A stretch of 60,591 nt of DNA from JBBRCE01 sp038205115. GTDB lineage: Bacteria; Planctomycetota; Planctomycetia; Pirellulales; JBBRCE01. The stretch is taken from positions 1-60,591 of the forward strand of contig JBBRCE010000029.1 of the NCBI GenBank assembly GCA_038205115.1, read 5' to 3'. How positions within the stretch are numbered: position 1 is the stretch's first letter; the number at the start of each line of letters is the position of its first letter. The notes beneath the pieces were generated by a model. The model was given only the letters and a program-made list of their open reading frames with translations. It searched no databases and had not been told where the DNA came from. Of this stretch, positions 56,556-60,591 are shown piece after piece. The translations under genes were made by a program, and so were the position numbers.

Positions 56556-56935
56556 AGCGACTGGACCTTCTGAAGCTGGAACTCAATCTTATCGATCAGA
56601 CTGGTGAAATCGATGGGCTTGGTGGCGTACTCGTCGCAGCCGGCCTGTAACGCTTTTTCACGGTCGCCAACCATGGCATGCGCGGTCAGCGCAATCACCG
56701 GCAGCGACTTGGTGGCCGGATCGGCCTTCAACTGACGCGTGACTTCCCAGCCGTCCATCTCCGGCAAGTTCATGTCCATCAGCACCAGGTCAAACTTTTC
56801 TTCCGCCGAACGTGCTCTGCTCAAACCTTGCAAACCGTCGGCCATCACGACCACGTCGTATTCGAAGAGCAGCAAATACCGGGAAATTAAATCCTGGTTC
56901 GCCTCGTTATCTTCGATTAACAGAATCTTCGGCAT
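56552..56935 (-). CDS. Single-domain CheY/DivK-like response regulator
   Basis: The 127-aa protein is a stand-alone receiver with IEDN acidic residues, phosphoacceptor Asp54 (LVLMDMNLPEMDG), switch Thr (IALTAHAM) and Lys in YATKPID. Such regulators often relay phosphate from hybrid or soluble kinases to other outputs. It is overlapped by ATGA with the REC-PAS-GGDEF-EAL gene, so the two act in one pathway. The soluble PAS kinase at 48810 on the same strand is a candidate donor. The ATG at 56935 gives the usual MPKILLIEDN start; another ATG lies four codons upstream. Confidence 0.93.
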   Translation of the reverse strand: MPKILLIEDNEANQDLISRYLLLFEYDVVVMADGLQGLSRARSAEEKFDLVLMDMNLPEMDGWEVTRQLKADPATKSLPVIALTAHAMVGDREKALQAGCDEYATKPIDFTSLIDKIEFQLQKVQSL

Positions 56936-57182
56936 AAGCACCACCATCGACTGAACGGAGCAAAACGGGACTGCGAACCGAACAATTCTAGGTTATGCTC
57001 GCAACGTCATCGCGGAAACGTGTGAAATCCGGTTAGCGAGTTACCGCAATCCTAAGGCTCCGAACGCACCTTACGATCGGCATAACCGTTGCCGCGCGCT
57101 ACAACCCCCCACGCCGGCATCTGGCTTGCGGACGGTTTTAGCGATCGCACCATCCCGCGCGCGATTTTGCGAATCTGCGCCG

Positions 57183-57211
57183 TTGCCATTCCCGTCTGCG
57201 CATAGTATAAT
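57183..57211 (+). promoter_or_regulatory. Sigma-70-type promoter in an apparently empty region
   Basis: TTGCCA (57183-57188) and a perfect TATAAT (57206-57211) are separated by 17 bases. The predicted start is near 57218. This is the best -35/-10 match I found in the window. Confidence 0.6.
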
Positions 57212-57229
57212 TATGTCCACTAATCTCGC

Positions 57230-57247
57230 GGGCGGAGTCTTCCGCCC
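57230..57247 (+). promoter_or_regulatory. Stem-loop at the 5' end of the predicted transcript
   Basis: GGGCGGA (57230-57236) pairs with TCCGCCC (57241-57247) across the loop GTCT, 12 bases after the predicted transcription start. It may stabilise the RNA. Confidence 0.45.
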
Positions 57248-57262
57248 AATGCGGGACAATGG

Positions 57263-57529
57263 ATGTTGCGGCAGCGCCAGGGCGATGAACCCATTGGCAT
57301 GCCGCGCGGAATTGCGGTCGGCCCAGCCATCGCTGCGCAAGTTCAGATCGATTGTCTGAACGAAGCTTTGCGCAACTTGCGGTGGCTCGGCGGCAGCGTG
57401 TCCGCGTGGCGTGAACCTGGCGGCAAGAGACGTCGAGTGGATGGTTTGCTAGACAAATTAGGTTCGTCCGGTGCGCCGGCAACCGAAACAAACCGACGCT
57501 CGGCCGCTGAAAGCGCCGAACCCCATTGA
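57263..57529 (+). CDS. Doubtful small open reading frame
   Basis: The 88-codon frame follows the promoter at 57183 and has GGGA 6 nt before its ATG. The predicted protein is basic, with no motif, membrane segment or signal peptide that I recognise. The third codon positions are GC-rich, but so is much of the region. It could be a small gene, or the transcript could be a non-coding RNA. Confidence 0.2.
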   Translation: MLRQRQGDEPIGMPRGIAVGPAIAAQVQIDCLNEALRNLRWLGGSVSAWREPGGKRRRVDGLLDKLGSSGAPATETNRRSAAESAEPH

Positions 57530-57550
57530 AGTTCTTTGACAACCCGACCG

Positions 57551-57583
57551 GCGGTCGCCTAGCTCCGCAAGCCTGGCGACCGC
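57551..57583. repeat. Perfect 9-bp inverted repeat
   Basis: GCGGTCGCC (57551-57559) and GGCGACCGC (57575-57583) flank 15 bases. Neither strand has a following T-run, so it is not a typical terminator. It could end the RNA from the 57183 promoter through another mechanism or be a protein-binding site. Confidence 0.4.
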
Positions 57584-57987
57584 TCACACCACTCCGATTT
57601 GCGATTTTTCGGCAATTCGGCGGGCAGCGTTTCGCGTTGCGCGCCGGCTGCAAAAACATCGCCGCTCGGCAGGATTCACAAGCTGGCGCCACGCGCGGTT
57701 TTAACCGTTGGCAACGACGTGCAGCCGGGCGCTGCGACCAGCGCCGTGAAACCGCCCGCGGCAAACAACGCAAGTCGGCGTGTCAGGCTGGCGATGCGCG
57801 CGGACCAAGCACGGCTGCAGCGAACTGTCTTGGCGCGATTTTTAACGAAACGGACATCATCGTTACTGTGACGTCGCGCAATCGGCCCCGAATTTTCGAT
57901 GTTTTCAAGGTGGCGGCGATCGCGCAACGCTTCGCAGTGTCACAATCGGAAAAAAAACTTTTCGCGCAACGAAGCAACTTGAGCGAT

Positions 57988-59223
57988 CTAAGCTTGGCCC
58001 CAGATCTTCAGAAGTTCGACCAGCACAGCGCCCGCTTGTTCCATTTCTTCCAGGCAGGCCCATTCCAGTGGCGAATGCGGATTGTGCTCGCCGGTGGAAA
58101 GGTTGGGCGTCGGCAGACCAAGTTCGGTAAATCGCGAGCCATCAGTGCCGCCACGAACGATGGTGCGTTTGCAAGGCAGGCCCAAATTGGCATACGCCTG
58201 TTCGACGAACGCCACGGCCCGCGGCTCGGTTTTGAGCCCGTCGGCCATGTTGCGATATTGCGGAACGATGTTCACATCGATTGTGAGGCCCGGCAGTTTT
58301 TGCATGGTGGCCTCGGCCGTTTGTCGCAGCAGTTCGGCCTTGGGCGCAAGCCCTGCGGTGTCGAAGTCGCGGAGCAGCACGCGAATTTTGGCTTCGGCCA
58401 CGCTGGCCTCGCAAACGTAGGGGTGCAAGAATCCTTGGCGGTCGGACGTTGTTTCTGGCGACTGTTCTCTGAGCGGCAGCGCGGCGATGAAGTCGGCCGC
58501 GCCGCGAATGGCGTTGACCATCCGGCCTTTACCAATCGAGGGATGAATATTGACACCCCGAACGGTAATCACGGCCAGATCGGCGGAGAAGGTTTCCACA
58601 TCGATCTCGCCGGCGCCTTGGCCGTCCAGCGTGTAGCAGACCGTCGCGCCGAGTTTTTTGAGATCGACGTGATCCACGCCGTGGCCAATTTCTTCATCGC
58701 AAGTAAAGCAAATGCGAACCGGACCGTGCGAGATGCTGGGATTTTCCATTAACCAGGCTGCGGTTTCCATGATGACCGCCACGCCCGCTTTGTCGTCCGC
58801 GCCCAGCAGCGTGGTGCCGTCGCTAGTGATGATGGTTTTGCCGTGCAGGGATTTGAGTTCCGAATTATTACCGACCCGAATCACTTTATTGGCGTCGCCA
58901 GGCAGGATGATATCGCCGCCGGCGTAGTTGCGAATGACGTTGGGCTTGATGTTCCGACCGCTGGTTTCCGGCGAGGTATCGACGTGCGAGTTCAGCGCCA
59001 CGACCGGCGCCTCGCGGTCGACATTGCTCGGCACGGTGGCCATGACAATGCCCTGTTCGGACTGCGAAGCGTCTTTGAGGCCCAGCTCTTTGAGTTGCTG
59101 CAGCAGCAGCTTGCCGAGTTCGATTTGTCCCGGCGAGCTTGGATAGACTCCAGCCTCTTCGCGCGCGGTGGTATCGACCTTGACGTACTGCAAAAACCGG
59201 GACAGCAATCGCTCGCGATTCAT
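57988..59223 (-). CDS. pepT: Peptidase T (tripeptide aminopeptidase)
   Basis: The 411-aa length is that of PepT. M20-family dizinc motifs are intact: NSHVDTSPE (His80, catalytic Asp82), LGADDKAG (Asp143), CDEEIGHG (catalytic Glu177, metal ligand Glu178), YTLDG (Asp200) and a late STGEHNPHS with the last His. It releases N-terminal residues from tripeptides in the cytoplasm. GGAG 8 nt before the ATG at 59223 fixes the start; the longer frame to 59394 adds an unrelated Cys/Arg-rich stretch. It is divergent from the WD40 gene. Confidence 0.95.
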   Translation of the reverse strand: MNRERLLSRFLQYVKVDTTAREEAGVYPSSPGQIELGKLLLQQLKELGLKDASQSEQGIVMATVPSNVDREAPVVALNSHVDTSPETSGRNIKPNVIRNYAGGDIILPGDANKVIRVGNNSELKSLHGKTIITSDGTTLLGADDKAGVAVIMETAAWLMENPSISHGPVRICFTCDEEIGHGVDHVDLKKLGATVCYTLDGQGAGEIDVETFSADLAVITVRGVNIHPSIGKGRMVNAIRGAADFIAALPLREQSPETTSDRQGFLHPYVCEASVAEAKIRVLLRDFDTAGLAPKAELLRQTAEATMQKLPGLTIDVNIVPQYRNMADGLKTEPRAVAFVEQAYANLGLPCKRTIVRGGTDGSRFTELGLPTPNLSTGEHNPHSPLEWACLEEMEQAGAVLVELLKIWGQA

Positions 59224-59453
59224 CAATTCAACTCCACAACAGGCTCGGCGCAGCGCGCCGCAACTTCGAACCCCCAGCACAGATTGAATCAGACTAACAA
59301 AGCCCTGGCAGGGCGGACAAGCGTCCGATTCCGATTGCTCGCGCCGCGACGAAGATTTTGCTTGCTGCCAGCCAACGTGTGGAATTTTTGGCACTGGCTG
59401 ACTAAGCTAAGGCTACACATGCTCGCCATCAGATTTTTTCAGGGGAATTCGCC

Positions 59454-60591
59454 ATGCTCAATCGGTTGCTAATTTCCGCGGTTGCCCTGGCTTTTTCCAT
59501 GACGGCGGTGGCTGTCGCCGAAGAACTTTCGGCATTTGCCAAGCACGACAATTGGGTCACCAGCGTGGCCTTTTCAGCCGATGGCGGCACATTGGTCACC
59601 GGTGGCGGGCAAGGACTGCTCTATCGCCCTGGCGACGTCAACCTTTGGGACGTCAAAACCGGCGCGGAGCAAAAAAGCTTGGTCGGCAACCCAACCGCCG
59701 TTTGGAGCGTGACGCTTTCGGCCGATGGCAAGTTGCTGGCCAGCGCCGGATACGATGGGCTGGTCAAGCTCTGGGATATGCCCGAAGGCAAACTTCGCCA
59801 CGATCTCAAAAAACACAAACTTTGGGTCCGCACCGCGGCCTTTACGCCTGACGGTAAGTTCTTGGCAACGGCCGGTGAAGAAGGCAGCGTCTTCATTTGG
59901 GATACGACCACGGGACAAGAGGCGAAGAACTTTTTGGCTCATGCGGGCGGCGTATACGACGCAACTTTTTCGACCGATGGAAAAACGCTGGCCACCTGCG
60001 GCGCCGATAAACTCGCCAAACTCTGGGATTGGAACGAGCAAAAAGAAACCGCCAAGCTCGAAGGACACGCCGACACGGTTTGGTCCGTGGCACTCAATCG
60101 TGACGGCAAGCTCATCGCCACCGGCAGCGCCGATCACACGATCAAACTGTGGGGCGAAGACCGCAAAGAACTTGCCACGCTTGCCGGACATCACGATTGG
60201 GTCAGTAGCGTAGCGTTCAATGCCGACGCCTCGCAGTTGGCCTCTGGCAGTCACGATCACACGGTAAAACTGTGGGACGTGCCTGGCAAGAAAGAAATCA
60301 AAACCTTCGGCGCATTTCCCAGCACGGTTTGGAGCGTGGCTTATTCCGCCGACGGCAAACAACTGGCCGCCGGCACGCACGACGGCCCGATTCTCTTCGA
60401 CCCTGCTGCCCACACCATCAAATTCCCTTCGCCCAAAACCGCCGAAAAGCCCGTCGACGACAAGAAACCTGACGACAAGAAACCTGACGACAAGAAACCT
60501 GACGACAAGAAACCTGACGACAAGAAACCTGACGACAAGAAACCTGACGACAAGAAACCTGACGACAAGAAACCTGACGACAAGAAACCTG
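59454..60591 (+). CDS. Secreted WD40-repeat protein, 3' end beyond the window
   Basis: The frame starts at 59454 with AGGGGAA 6 nt upstream and runs off the right edge after 379 codons. A signal peptide (cleavage after AVA near residue 22) is followed by seven WD40 blades, for example HADTVWSVALNRDGKLIATGSADHTIKLW written in pieces such as VWSVALNRDGK and HTIKLWG. They make a complete seven-bladed propeller. After residue ~325 a Lys/Pro/Asp linker starts and becomes a perfect DDKKP repeat to the edge. Planctomycetes have many exported WD40 proteins, probably for protein binding. Whether another domain follows the repeat is unknown. Confidence 0.92.
   Translation, partial: MLNRLLISAVALAFSMTAVAVAEELSAFAKHDNWVTSVAFSADGGTLVTGGGQGLLYRPGDVNLWDVKTGAEQKSLVGNPTAVWSVTLSADGKLLASAGYDGLVKLWDMPEGKLRHDLKKHKLWVRTAAFTPDGKFLATAGEEGSVFIWDTTTGQEAKNFLAHAGGVYDATFSTDGKTLATCGADKLAKLWDWNEQKETAKLEGHADTVWSVALNRDGKLIATGSADHTIKLWGEDRKELATLAGHHDWVSSVAFNADASQLASGSHDHTVKLWDVPGKKEIKTFGAFPSTVWSVAYSADGKQLAAGTHDGPILFDPAAHTIKFPSPKTAEKPVDDKKPDDKKPDDKKPDDKKPDDKKPDDKKPDDKKPDDKKPDDKKP
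60456..60590 (+). repeat. Perfect 15-bp tandem repeat (nine copies) encoding DDKKP
   Basis: GACGACAAGAAACCT is repeated nine times without change and continues to the last base. It is in frame with the WD40 gene. The window ends inside it, so the true copy number is at least nine. Confidence 0.97.

Larger units (their letters stand above)
56936..57987. other. Long intergenic region with a promoter, hairpins and a doubtful small frame
   Basis: About 1 kb shows no recognisable protein. It contains a good plus-strand promoter (57183-57211), a 5' hairpin and a perfect 9-bp inverted repeat near 57551. It lies between two genes that both run on the minus strand, so a plus-strand transcript here would be independent of them. 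Confidence 0.5.

Noticed and set aside
57138..57773. A 211-codon minus-strand frame in the gap upstream of peptidase T
   Set aside because: Arg/Cys/Ala-rich product without motif, start signal or sensible composition.

Overview
This 60.6 kb window is GC-rich and almost certainly comes from a planctomycete, probably the Pirellulales group. That placement is inferred from gene content: an autotransporter-type beta-strand repeat protein, a PEP-CTERM protein, a DUF1080 protein, an ERLEDR-type N-terminus on a giant surface protein, a TPR/ExbB/ExbD/cyclase-fold cluster, and an isolated formyl-methanofuran dehydrogenase subunit B (tetrahydromethanopterin C1 pathway). No tRNA, rRNA or CRISPR array was recognised. 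Both ends lie in repeats: the tip of an IS66-like element on the left and a perfect 15-bp coding repeat on the right. The window therefore looks like a whole contig broken at repeats.

Layout: 1-4933 (minus) holds an IS66-family end inserted into a giant autotransporter-repeat gene, which has lost its 3' part. 5612-8952 (plus) encodes a NodT-type outer-membrane efflux lipoprotein and a B12-binding radical SAM enzyme. 8994-24345 is a long minus-strand block. In transcription order it encodes a membrane protein, an MBL-fold hydrolase, a large TPR protein, ExbB, ExbD, a 1489-aa membrane protein with a cyclase-like C-terminus, a Nudix hydrolase, peptide deformylase, a DUF1080 protein, a small membrane protein and FhcB. 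25318-32768 (plus) encodes a PEP-CTERM protein with a promoter and structured leader and a clear terminator, an RlmI-like methyltransferase, a CzcC-like lipoprotein and an HtrA protease. 32830-36523 has RsmE and a FixJ-like regulator with a degenerate receiver (minus), then an NtrC-type regulator (plus). 36647-45586 (minus) is a 2979-aa protein made of 34 tandem IPT/TIG-like repeats. 46293-48789 (plus) encodes an SGNH hydrolase and a protein that looks like fused TssB and TssC sheath subunits. 48810-56935 (minus) holds a CheY-like regulator, a frameshifted REC-PAS-GGDEF-EAL gene, and then a compact operon of [NiFe]-hydrogenase small subunit, large subunit, NifU-like protein and soluble PAS histidine kinase. 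57988-59223 (minus) is peptidase T. 59454 to the right edge (plus) is a secreted WD40 propeller protein.

The most interesting unit is the hydrogenase operon. The enzyme has hallmarks of the group 1h (actinobacterial-type, high-affinity) class, including an Asp in place of a proximal-cluster Cys. It is tightly linked to a NifU-like domain without its cysteines and to a soluble sensor kinase. This suggests H2 oxidation coupled to signalling, a hypothesis from gene order and not a demonstrated function. The TPR/ExbB/ExbD/cyclase cluster and the orphan TssB-TssC fusion are the other systems worth following.
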